A stretch of DNA of 9,075 nt from Rhizobiaceae bacterium. GTDB lineage: Bacteria > Pseudomonadota > Alphaproteobacteria > Rhizobiales > Rhizobiaceae. Of the stretch, positions 1 to 5,832 are shown in pieces (positions within the stretch are counted from its first letter, which is position 1; every line of letters begins with the position of its first letter). The notes beneath the pieces are model-generated. The model saw only the letters and a list, made by a program, of their open reading frames with translations. It ran no database searches and was not told the DNA's origin. The translations under genes and the position numbers were made by a program. Where the stretch lies: assembly GCA_004299545.1 (NCBI GenBank), contig SCRB01000853.1, positions 1-9,075 on the forward strand, read 5' to 3'.

Positions 1-1
1 G

Positions 2-313
2 CTGACCCGTTCGGTCCAGTTCATGAGTTCCAATACGCTTTCCTATTCCGATCTGCCGGCCGATAGACTGAGCCGTGCCACCAGCCTCGGCGGCGTGTTG
101 CAGCAGCTTTCGGTCAGCTTCGGCGTATCGATCTCGGCAATGCTGCTCGGCCTGGTGTCGATGGAAAGCCACGTGCTGACGACGGAGCGGTTCCACGAGG
201 TCTTCCTGCTGACCGCCGTCATTCCGCTTCTCGGCATCTTCGGATTCGTGCAATTGCACGCCGAAGACGGTGCGCAGGTGAGTGGCTATTATCGCGAGAA
301 GAAGAGCCGATAA
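2..313 (+). CDS. MFS transporter, DHA2 (EmrB/QacA-like) type, C-terminal fragment
   Basis: Only the last 103 codons are present, because the reading frame is open to the left edge of the window. Visible features are a stretch with SNTLSYSDLPADRLSRATSL followed by a helix (GGVLQQLSVSFGVSISAMLL), a short periplasmic segment, a final hydrophobic helix (VFLLTAVIPLLGIFGFVQL) and a polar basic tail ending YYREKKSR. This pattern matches the last two of the 14 membrane helices of DHA2-type drug/H+ antiporters, in which a 'loop, AxSLxxxxQQLxxSxG, helix' segment precedes the end. It would act in the inner membrane as a proton-driven exporter, but its substrate cannot be read from this fragment. The next gene begins 103 bp downstream on the same strand. 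The family call is fairly secure; the link to the copper genes that follow is not established. Confidence 0.8.
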   Translation: MTRSVQFMSSNTLSYSDLPADRLSRATSLGGVLQQLSVSFGVSISAMLLGLVSMESHVLTTERFHEVFLLTAVIPLLGIFGFVQLHAEDGAQVSGYYREKKSR

Positions 314-416
314 TCGGCAGCGCGGTGCCTCCGCACGAGGAAGAATTGCCGCATGACGCCGAAACGCGTTGCGCGTCTTCACCCCTGTGCTAATCAATCC
401 TGGGAAAGGGGGCCGG

Positions 417-803
417 ATGCCGGGCATCGGAAACAGGATCTTGCGCTGGACGGCCGCGATCGTGGTTGCGTGTGCGCTCGTCCTGCAATCGCTCACGGTG
501 GCCCTCGCGTTTTCCGACGGTGCAGCCCAGGTTCGGCTCGACCGGTTCGGCAATCCGATCTGCAACGCCATCCTCAATCACGAGAACGGCGGAACAGGCG
601 ATTCCCACCACGGCCAGTTGCCGCCCTGCTGTACTTTCGGATGCAGCATGTTCGCCCCGCTGCTCGCCGGGCCGCCCGCGAACACCTTGGCCAAAGAGCC
701 TTGGACGGACGTCCGCCGCATCCTCTTTCCCGCGCTGCCGCGGATTTATGTTCGCGCGGCCGCTCACGATCCCGGGAACCCGCGGGCACCTCCCGGCATC
801 TGA
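417..803 (+). CDS. DUF2946-like small membrane/secreted protein with Cys and His clusters
   Basis: This is a 128-residue protein. The ATG at 417 is preferred over the upstream TTG at 369 because a purine-rich ribosome site (gggaaaggggg, 402-412) lies just ahead of it. Residues 11-31 form one hydrophobic helix (WTAAIVVACALVLQSLTVALA), either a signal peptide or an anchor. The rest is polar and probably periplasmic, with C49 (NPICN), H55, H64-H65 and a CC...C cluster at C71, C72 and C76 (PPCCTFGCSMF). The tail ends RAPPGI. Size, single N-terminal helix, Cys/His cluster and an 'R-x-PP' tail resemble the DUF2946 family, which often lies beside copper genes. The next genes here are copC and copD, so a role in periplasmic copper handling is a reasonable inference. 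No biochemical function is established by the sequence. The gap to copC is 155 bp and holds nothing I recognise. Confidence 0.6.
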   Translation: MPGIGNRILRWTAAIVVACALVLQSLTVALAFSDGAAQVRLDRFGNPICNAILNHENGGTGDSHHGQLPPCCTFGCSMFAPLLAGPPANTLAKEPWTDVRRILFPALPRIYVRAAAHDPGNPRAPPGI

Positions 804-958
804 TTGTTTGCCGGCCCGTGGGCCGCCTGTCCCCGGCGATGGCTAAACCGTCTTCGCAAAGGCAGGGCGGCAGACATTTCGACGCTCACGTCCGGATCAT
901 GCCGCGCCAGCGTTGCCGGTATTTTCCGTTCGCTACGATCTTTCAGTGAGGTATCAAC

Positions 959-1327
959 ATGCGCAACTTTTTTGCCGCTTTCGCCATTTCAGCCGCGGCT
1001 TTCATCGCTCCCTTGCCAGCCTGGGCACATGCTCATCTCAAACAGGCCTCCCCCGCCGTTGACGGCACCGTGAAAACTTCGCCATCCGAGATCACGCTGC
1101 ATTTCAGCGAGGACGTCGAACCGCATTTCTCCACGATCGCCCTTGCCGCAGCTGACGGAAAGCCGCTGAAGCTCGAGCACCCGGCGACGGCGCCCGGCGA
1201 CCAGAAGACACTGATCAGCAGGGTGCCTGAAACCCTCTCCGCGGGAACCTATCACGTGACATGGCATGCGGTTTCCGTCGACACCCATAAGACTGAAGGC
1301 AGCTTCACCTTCACGGTCGCCCCTTGA
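959..1327 (+). CDS. copC: CopC family periplasmic copper-binding protein
   Basis: The protein has 122 residues. The start ATG at 959 follows gtgagg (946-951) at good spacing. Residues 1-23 are a Sec signal peptide ending PAWA, so the mature protein would begin at H24 (HAHLKQASPA). That N-terminal histidine is the Cu(II) ligand expected in CopC. The C-terminal motif TWHAVSVDTHKTEGSFTFTV supplies the other expected site residues, D108 and H110. The short beta-sandwich domain spans the whole mature chain. No methionine occurs after M1, so the Met-rich Cu(I) site of Pseudomonas CopC is absent; this suggests a Cu(II)-only member. It should bind copper in the periplasm and work with the CopD protein encoded 69 bp downstream, probably in one transcript. 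Confidence in the family is high; direction of copper movement is unknown. Confidence 0.93.
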   Translation: MRNFFAAFAISAAAFIAPLPAWAHAHLKQASPAVDGTVKTSPSEITLHFSEDVEPHFSTIALAAADGKPLKLEHPATAPGDQKTLISRVPETLSAGTYHVTWHAVSVDTHKTEGSFTFTVAP

Positions 1328-1383
1328 GAACAGGCCGTCCTCCTCGTGCTTTCGCGCGTGGAGGACGCTGGATTGCTTCGGGC

Positions 1384-1388
1384 AGGAG
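1384..1388 (+). promoter_or_regulatory. Ribosome binding site deciding the copD TTG start
   Basis: The sequence aggag lies 8 nt before the TTG at 1397. The upstream GTG candidates at 1346 and 1358 have only a pyrimidine-rich stretch ahead of them. This is why the copD start is placed at 1397. Confidence 0.6.
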
Positions 1389-1396
1389 AAACCGCT

Positions 1397-2272
1397 TTGG
1401 ATCAGGTTCTCATTCTGTGCCGCCTTCTGCAGTATGGCTCCGCCATTCTGCTTTTCGGCATAGCCACGTTCCAATGGGTCGTTGCGCCCATCGGCCTCAG
1501 GGAGGCGTTTGCCCGGCGGCTTTCCACGATCTTTGCGGCCGCCGCCATCATCGCGATCCTCACCTCGGCGGCGTGGCTTTTCCTGCTGTCCGGGAAGATG
1601 GCCGGCGACTGGGCGGATGTCTGGACGCCCTCCACCTGGTCCGCCGTGCTCGCGGATACCGAATTCGGTCAGGTATGGCGTTATCGGATTGTCATCGCGC
1701 TTCTGCTTTATGGCTTTATCATTGCCCGCCGGCCGAGGTCATGGCGCATCGAGGTGGGGCTTTCCGCTCTTTTCCTGGCGAGCCTCGGTCTGGTCGGCCA
1801 TGCGGCGATGTTTGACGGCATGAGAGGTTGGATCAACCGCGCCAGCCAGGTTTTACACCTGCTGTCCGGCGGCTTCTGGCTGGGCTCGCTGCTGCCGCTC
1901 CTCTTTTGTATGGGGGCGCTTTCCGACAAAGCGTTACGCACGGATGCAGGAACCGCGCTCAAGCGCTTTTCGGGTGCCGGTCATTTTGCCGTGGCGCTCG
2001 TCATCGCCACGGGCTTCCTGAACACGCGTCTTGTCCTCGACCGCTGGCCGATCCATTTTTCTTCGCCCTACGAGATGCTTCTTGCGGCGAAGATCGCCCT
2101 CGTCCTGATCATGATCTGCCTTGCGCTCGTCAACCGCTACATTCTCGTCCCACGTTTGGCATCGGACGAGGGAGCGCCGAAGAATCTTCGTCTCGCGACC
2201 CTCACCGAGACAATCATCGGGATTGGCGTGATCAGACTCGTCAGTGTCTTCGGAACGCTTCCGCCGCAATAG
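1397..2272 (+). CDS. copD: CopD family copper resistance membrane protein
   Basis: The chosen product has 291 residues and starts at TTG 1397, giving MDQVLILCRLLQYGSAILLF, a normal CopD beginning with a first membrane helix. A longer form starting at GTG 1346 (308 residues) is open but has no ribosome site and would add a polar extension. About eight hydrophobic segments are visible, at roughly 5-30, 45-65, 95-111, 120-138, 150-172, 196-210, 228-250 and 268-286. Family signatures include H135 (GLVGHAA), H154 in QVLHLLSGGFWLGSLLPL, and K232 in the MLLAAKIALVLIMI helix. CopD is an inner membrane partner of CopC, thought to move or handle copper across the membrane. The gene lies directly after copC and converges with choV, 70 bp away. 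The family call is strong; the exact start is moderately sure. Confidence 0.88.
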   Translation: MDQVLILCRLLQYGSAILLFGIATFQWVVAPIGLREAFARRLSTIFAAAAIIAILTSAAWLFLLSGKMAGDWADVWTPSTWSAVLADTEFGQVWRYRIVIALLLYGFIIARRPRSWRIEVGLSALFLASLGLVGHAAMFDGMRGWINRASQVLHLLSGGFWLGSLLPLLFCMGALSDKALRTDAGTALKRFSGAGHFAVALVIATGFLNTRLVLDRWPIHFSSPYEMLLAAKIALVLIMICLALVNRYILVPRLASDEGAPKNLRLATLTETIIGIGVIRLVSVFGTLPPQ

Positions 2273-2313
2273 GCCGGTTGCTTTCCGGGAATGGAGAAAC
2301 TGATTCGTGTTTT

Positions 2314-2344
2314 CGCTTTATCCTGCTGTTCAAGCGTTATTTTT
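2314..2344 (+). terminator. Weak intrinsic terminator candidate after copD
   Basis: A 5-bp stem (CGCTT 2314-2318 with AAGCG 2332-2336) encloses a 13-nt loop and is followed by ttattttt (2337-2344). It lies about 40 bp after the copD stop, and the T tract runs into the last codons of convergent choV. The stem is short for an intrinsic terminator, so this is tentative. Confidence 0.35.
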
Positions 2345-3524
2345 ACCGCTTGACGATGGCCCGCAACACGTCGCGGACGCCGATTGATCCGATGAAGCGC
2401 GATTGCTCGTCGAAAAGCGCCACGGGTGCCGTCGCGCTTTCGTGCATGGCATGCATGACCGTCTTGAGAGTGGTGCCCGGCTGGGCCCAGAAGACCTGTG
2501 GCGCGTCCGGCGGCAATTTCTCGATATCGTCGCAGGACATCCAGACGGCCGGCTTGCCGTTGCACTCCGCCGCAATGACGAGATCGTTGCGGTCGAGCCT
2601 GAAGCGCGTCGTGTTGCGCCGGTCGAGCCAGATCCAGCCGTCATCCGTGGTTTCCAGTTCACGCCGATCGCGCATGACGTTCCACGCTGTCAGGACGGAG
2701 AGGGGATTCACGTTGGAGATGAATTCGCGGACATAATCGTCCGCGGGCCTCAGCACGATGTCTTCCGGCGTGCCGCTCTGGACGATGCGTCCGCCTTCCA
2801 TGATCGTGATCGTGTTGCCGATCTTGAGCGCTTCCTCCAGATCGTGGCTGACAAAGAGAATGGTCTTGTGCAGGCTTTCCTGCAGCATCAGAAGCTCGTC
2901 CTGCAGCTTGGTGCGGATAAGCGGATCGAGCGCCGAGAAGGGCTCGTCCATCAACAGGATCGGCGCCTCCGTGGCGAAGGCGCGGGCGAGGCCGACGCGC
3001 TGCTGCATGCCGCCTGAAAGTTCATGGCCATATTTCTTCGACCACTGCGCGAGGCCGACAAGGGCGAGTTGGCGGGCGACCTTTTCCTTCCGTTGCGCCT
3101 CCTTCATGCCGGCAAGCTCAAGGCCGAAACCGACATTCTCCTCCACGGTGCGCCATGGCAGGAGGGCGAATTGCTGGAACACCATGGCGACGCTCTTCTG
3201 TCGAATATGGCGAAGGGTCTTCTGGTCGCAGGTGACGACATCGATCATGCGCTCGCCCTCGCGCACCATGACCTTGCCGCGCGCCGGCACGTTCAACCGA
3301 TTGACGGCCCGCAGAAGCGTCGACTTGCCGGATCCCGACAGCCCCATCAGAACCGAGATCTGTCCCGTTTCGACCGTCATGTTGCAGCCGGCGCAGCCGA
3401 GGACGGTTCCCGTCTGTTCGAGGATTTCGCTGCGGGAAGCGCCCTTGTCGATCAGCGCAAGCGCCTCGCGCTGCTTGTCGCCGAAGACGATGTCGACGTC
3501 CTGGAATTCAACTGCCGTCGTCAT
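2343..3524 (-). CDS. choV: Choline ABC transporter ATP-binding protein ChoV
   Basis: The product has 393 residues and starts at the ATG at 3524. Its start overlaps the choW stop in an ATGA junction, which argues against the longer open frame reaching 3764. The protein is a complete ABC ATPase: Walker A GLSGSGKST (61-69), Q-loop VFQQFALLPW (115-124), signature LSGGMQQ (169-175), Walker B ILLMDEP (189-195), D-loop SALD and switch histidine H227 (FVSHD). Residues 280-393 form a C-terminal regulatory region. Its last part (FDEQSRFIGSIGVRDVLRAI) resembles one CBS-type half motif, as in the quaternary-amine group of importers (ProV/OpuAA/ChoV). A C44-A-G-C47 pair lies just ahead of Walker A. It powers import of choline together with ChoW and ChoX. 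Assignment to choline rather than glycine betaine rests mainly on the ChoX pocket. The stop is TAA at 2345-2343. Confidence 0.9.
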   Translation of the reverse strand: MTTAVEFQDVDIVFGDKQREALALIDKGASRSEILEQTGTVLGCAGCNMTVETGQISVLMGLSGSGKSTLLRAVNRLNVPARGKVMVREGERMIDVVTCDQKTLRHIRQKSVAMVFQQFALLPWRTVEENVGFGLELAGMKEAQRKEKVARQLALVGLAQWSKKYGHELSGGMQQRVGLARAFATEAPILLMDEPFSALDPLIRTKLQDELLMLQESLHKTILFVSHDLEEALKIGNTITIMEGGRIVQSGTPEDIVLRPADDYVREFISNVNPLSVLTAWNVMRDRRELETTDDGWIWLDRRNTTRFRLDRNDLVIAAECNGKPAVWMSCDDIEKLPPDAPQVFWAQPGTTLKTVMHAMHESATAPVALFDEQSRFIGSIGVRDVLRAIVKR

Positions 3525-4375
3525 TTCAAACCTGCCGTGCCGATGCGGCAAATGCGGTCGAGCATGATGGCCAGTACGACGATCGCGAGGCCGGCCTCGA
3601 TGCCGAGCGGGATGTTGATGGAGTTGAGTGCCCTGACCACTGGCGTGCCGAGGCCGTTGGCCCCGATCAGGGCGGCGATGACGACCATCGACAGGGACAG
3701 CATGATGCATTGGGTCAGCCCGGCCATGATAGTCGGAAGCGCCGCCGGCAGTTCGACCTTCCACAGCAATTGCCGCTTTGTGGCGCCGAAGGCCTCGCCG
3801 GCTTCCAGCATCGGCTTCGGTACGGAGGTGATGCCGAGATAGGTGAGGCGGATCGGGGAGGGCATGGCGAAAATGACGGTGACGATGAGGCCGGGCGCAA
3901 CGCCGAGGCCGAAAAGGATAAGCACCGGAATCAGATAGACGAAAGTCGGCATGGTCTGCATGAGATCGAGCAGGGGATGCAGTACGCGGTAGACGCCTTC
4001 ATTATGCGCCGCCCAGATGCCGATCGGTACGCCGATCGCCATCGAGACCGCGGTTGCCGCGACGACGAGGACCAGCGTTTCCACCGTCGGCTGCCACATG
4101 CCCTGGTTGATGATGAAGATGAGACCAAGAGCGACAACGAGAGCGAGCTTCCACGAGCGTTGCAGCCACCAGGCGATCGCCGCGATCACGAGCACGACGA
4201 GGATGGGGGGCACCCACTGGATCAGCGCGATCAGCCCCTCGAGGAAGTTCTGCAAGCCGTCCGAAACGCGATCGAAGAACCAGGCGAAATTGGTGGTGAG
4301 GAAATTGAAGAATTCCTTGCCCCATTCGCCGATCGGGATTTTCCAGTCGGCTATGCGTTGCGAAACCGGATCCAT
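3521..4375 (-). CDS. choW: Choline ABC transporter permease ChoW
   Basis: The product has 284 residues. The ATG at 4375 has an excellent ribosome site (ggaggaggga just upstream on the minus strand). An amphipathic N-terminus (1-50) is followed by membrane helices at roughly 52-70, 76-92, 98-122, 143-171, 215-237 and 258-273. The cytoplasmic EAA loop that docks on the ATPase is visible as EAGEAFGATKRQLLWKVELP (191-210). TMPTFVYLIPVLILFGLG (141-158) is typical of permeases of the ProW/OpuAB/ChoW group. It forms the inner membrane channel of the choline importer. Its stop overlaps the choV start by 4 bp, so the two are translationally coupled. It is separated from choX by 259 bp containing a terminator and a mosaic repeat, which is unusual inside such an operon and may lower its expression relative to choX. 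Confidence 0.92.
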   Translation of the reverse strand: MDPVSQRIADWKIPIGEWGKEFFNFLTTNFAWFFDRVSDGLQNFLEGLIALIQWVPPILVVLVIAAIAWWLQRSWKLALVVALGLIFIINQGMWQPTVETLVLVVAATAVSMAIGVPIGIWAAHNEGVYRVLHPLLDLMQTMPTFVYLIPVLILFGLGVAPGLIVTVIFAMPSPIRLTYLGITSVPKPMLEAGEAFGATKRQLLWKVELPAALPTIMAGLTQCIMLSLSMVVIAALIGANGLGTPVVRALNSINIPLGIEAGLAIVVLAIMLDRICRIGTAGLK

Positions 4376-4397
4376 GTCCCTCCTCCGGATTGTTCAA

Positions 4398-4568
4398 GCG
4401 CTAGTGTGGTGGTTTTGAAATTCGTATCATGGTGGATCGAAGGCGATGAACGAATTTCAAATCCGAAAACCACATAGAATTATATATCTGCTAGTGCCCT
4501 CATCGAATCCGAAATTCGCATGACGCATCCCGGGAAATGATACGAATTTCGGATTCGGGCACTAGCGC
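4398..4568. repeat. Mosaic palindromic intergenic element (MITE- or RIME-like), 171 bp
   Basis: The ends are a perfect 9-bp inverted repeat (GCGCTAGTG 4398-4406, CACTAGCGC 4560-4568). Just inside each end, a 14-bp block GAAATTCGTATCAT (4417-4430) recurs inverted at 4537-4550, giving imperfect terminal arms of about 33 bp. Inside are two separate palindromes. The first pairs 4415-4424 with 4451-4460 (10 bp) and TGTGGT 4405-4410 with 4469-4474. The second pairs 4505-4518 with 4543-4556 (14 bp) and CTAGTGCCC 4491-4499 with 4557-4565 (9 bp), leaving a 5-nt bulge at 4500-4504. The core octamer GAAATTCG occurs four times in alternating orientation. It holds no coding frame. Two joined palindromes recall the RIME-type intergenic mosaic elements described in rhizobia, but identity with a named family is not confirmed. 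Confidence 0.8.
4479..4484 (-). promoter_or_regulatory. Possible -10 box for choWV inside the repeat
   Basis: Read on the minus strand, the AT-rich stretch between the two palindromes contains a perfect TATAAT (4484-4479). It lies 104 bp upstream of the choW ATG. At 17-bp spacing the -35 position reads TTCGAT, which is a poor match. It could give choWV a transcript independent of choX, but the evidence is weak. Confidence 0.25.
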
Positions 4569-4581
4569 CGACTTCATCACG

Positions 4582-4613
4582 AAAAAGGCGGCCGTGTCGA
4601 TAGACGGCCGCCT
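4582..4613 (-). terminator. Strong intrinsic terminator directly after choX
   Basis: On the minus strand a GC-rich stem (AGGCGGCCGT paired with ACGGCCGCCT, 4613-4604 with 4595-4586) has an 8-nt loop and is followed at once by TTTTT (4586-4582). It begins 21 bp past the choX stop. It should end or strongly attenuate transcription between choX and choW, so that the binding protein is made in excess over the membrane parts. Placement, stem and U tract all fit; the degree of read-through is unknown. Confidence 0.85.
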
Positions 4614-4634
4614 CTGTCGACTCATATGAAAGTC

Positions 4635-5570
4635 TCACGCGCCGAGCTTGGCCTTGACCGCCGCCTTGGCGTCCTTCCCGTCGAAAGTGGTGACGCCGTC
4701 CAGCCATTTGTCCGCCGCATCGGGATGCGCCTTGAGCCAATCGGTCGCGACCTTCTTCGCGTCGCCGCCTTTCAAAATGCCGTCCATCATCTTGTTTTCC
4801 ATGGACAGGTCGAATTTGAGCTGCGTGATGAACTTGCCGACATTGGGGCATTCCTTAACATAACCCGCGCGGACATTTGTGTGGACGGTGGCGGCGCCGA
4901 AGCCGGAATCGCCCATGCCCGTCAGATATGTGATCTTCATCTCGCCCATGACGGGATGCGGCGTCCAGCCGAGGAAGACGATCCATTTCTTGCCGCGCAT
5001 CGCCTTTTCCGCCTGGCTCAGCATGCCGGCCTCCGACGATTCCACGAGTTGCCAGCCATCGAGATGGTTCTTCGGGTCCTTGATCATGCCGAGCACGATG
5101 CGGTTGCCGTCATTGCCCGGCTCGATGCCGTAGATCTTGCCGTCGAACTTGTCCTTGAACTTGGAAAGGTCCGCCAGGCTCTTCACGCCGCCCTCGGCGA
5201 CATAATCGGGAACCACTAGCCCGTAACCGGCACCGGTGAGGTTCTCGGAAATCGATTCCACCGTCTTGTCCTTGAGATAGGGCGCGATATTCGCCGTCAT
5301 GGACGGCATCCAGTTGCCGAGGAAGACATCGAGATTCTTGCTTTTCAGCGACTGATACGTCACCGGCACCGAAAGCACCTTCACCTCCGGCTTGTAGCCG
5401 ATCGCGTCGAGGATGACCGAAGTGGTCGCGGTCGTCGCCTGGATGTCGGTCCAGCCGACGTCAGCCATGCGTACTTTCTGACAACTGGCCGAATCCCCCG
5501 CATAGGCCGTCCCTGCCGGAAAGCCGGCGACGAGCGCCAGGGAAAAGAGGATCGATTTCACATGCTGCAT
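4635..5570 (-). CDS. choX: Choline-binding periplasmic protein ChoX
   Basis: The product has 311 residues. The ATG at 5570 is preceded by gggaga at good spacing, and a signal peptide follows (MQHVKSILFSLALVAG...TAYA, cleavage near residue 24). The longer frame from 5639 would put a charged stretch ahead of the signal and is rejected. The mature part is a type II periplasmic binding protein of the OpuAC/ProX class. From memory of the Sinorhizobium meliloti ChoX structure, the choline pocket uses W43, D45, W90, Y119, N156 and W205. All six appear here with a constant offset of 3: W40, D42, W87, Y116, N153 and W202. C30 and C241 could form a disulphide. It binds choline in the periplasm and passes it to ChoW/ChoV. 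It is the first gene of the operon and is closed by a strong terminator. Confidence 0.95.
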   Translation of the reverse strand: MQHVKSILFSLALVAGFPAGTAYAGDSASCQKVRMADVGWTDIQATTATTSVILDAIGYKPEVKVLSVPVTYQSLKSKNLDVFLGNWMPSMTANIAPYLKDKTVESISENLTGAGYGLVVPDYVAEGGVKSLADLSKFKDKFDGKIYGIEPGNDGNRIVLGMIKDPKNHLDGWQLVESSEAGMLSQAEKAMRGKKWIVFLGWTPHPVMGEMKITYLTGMGDSGFGAATVHTNVRAGYVKECPNVGKFITQLKFDLSMENKMMDGILKGGDAKKVATDWLKAHPDAADKWLDGVTTFDGKDAKAAVKAKLGA

Positions 5571-5642
5571 GACTATCTCCCATTGCGGCCTGTTGCGTTT
5601 GCTCTTGGCGACCGAAACATCATTTGCGTGCCGTTTCAAGCT

Positions 5643-5660
5643 GCAAGATATGCGTCTTGC
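5643..5660. promoter_or_regulatory. Dyad in the choX upstream region, possible operator
   Basis: GCAAGA (5643-5648) and TCTTGC (5655-5660) form a perfect 6-bp inverted repeat with a 6-bp spacer. It centres about 80 bp upstream of the choX ATG, in the divergent 262-bp region 5571-5832. It has the shape of a dimeric repressor site, but I cannot assign it to BetI or any other regulator. No convincing -35/-10 pair for choX was found nearby. Confidence 0.3.
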
Positions 5661-5679
5661 GCCGCCTGGTTGTCTGTTA

Positions 5680-5699
5680 GCGACCGGGACGCCGGTCGC
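5680..5699. promoter_or_regulatory. 8-bp hairpin/dyad in the divergent intergenic region
   Basis: GCGACCGG (5680-5687) and CCGGTCGC (5692-5699) are perfect inverted arms around a 4-nt loop. No T tract follows on either strand, so it is not an intrinsic terminator. It could be a protein-binding dyad upstream of choX or a transcript hairpin in the leader of the rightward gene. Confidence 0.35.
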
Positions 5700-5819
5700 A
5701 CAGTGCTATCGTGGGTCATGCACCCTGAAGCCGTTTCCCGTATCGCTGGTTGTTGTCGCGTGGGAAACCGCATATCTGATGGCGGCGAGCCGGCGGCAGA
5801 ACCGCACCGGCGGTCGAGC

Positions 5820-5826
5820 AGGAGGA
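5820..5826 (+). promoter_or_regulatory. Ribosome binding site deciding a TTG start
   Basis: AGGAGGA, a near-perfect ribosome site, lies 6 nt before the TTG at 5833. An ATG at 5828 is closer and out of frame, and it stops after two codons (ATG TCT TGA). The TTG is therefore taken as the start of the DUF2333 gene. Confidence 0.75.
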
Positions 5827-5832
5827 TATGTC

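Noticed and set aside
364..376. Hairpin ACGCG-TTG-CGCGT after the MFS gene as a terminator
   Set aside because: It has a 5-bp stem, a 3-nt loop and no T tract; this is expected by chance in GC-rich DNA.
353..949. 198-residue frame on the + strand over the DUF2946-like gene
   Set aside because: It is Arg/Pro/His-rich out-of-frame translation with no hydrophobic segment or motif. The overlapping frame from 417 has a ribosome site and a signal-like helix.
3525..3764. Upstream extension of choV
   Set aside because: It overlaps choW in another frame, whereas the ATGA junction at 3521-3524 gives a normal coupled start.
5571..5639. N-terminal extension of choX
   Set aside because: It adds 23 charged residues before a clear signal peptide, and the ATG at 5570 has its own ribosome site.
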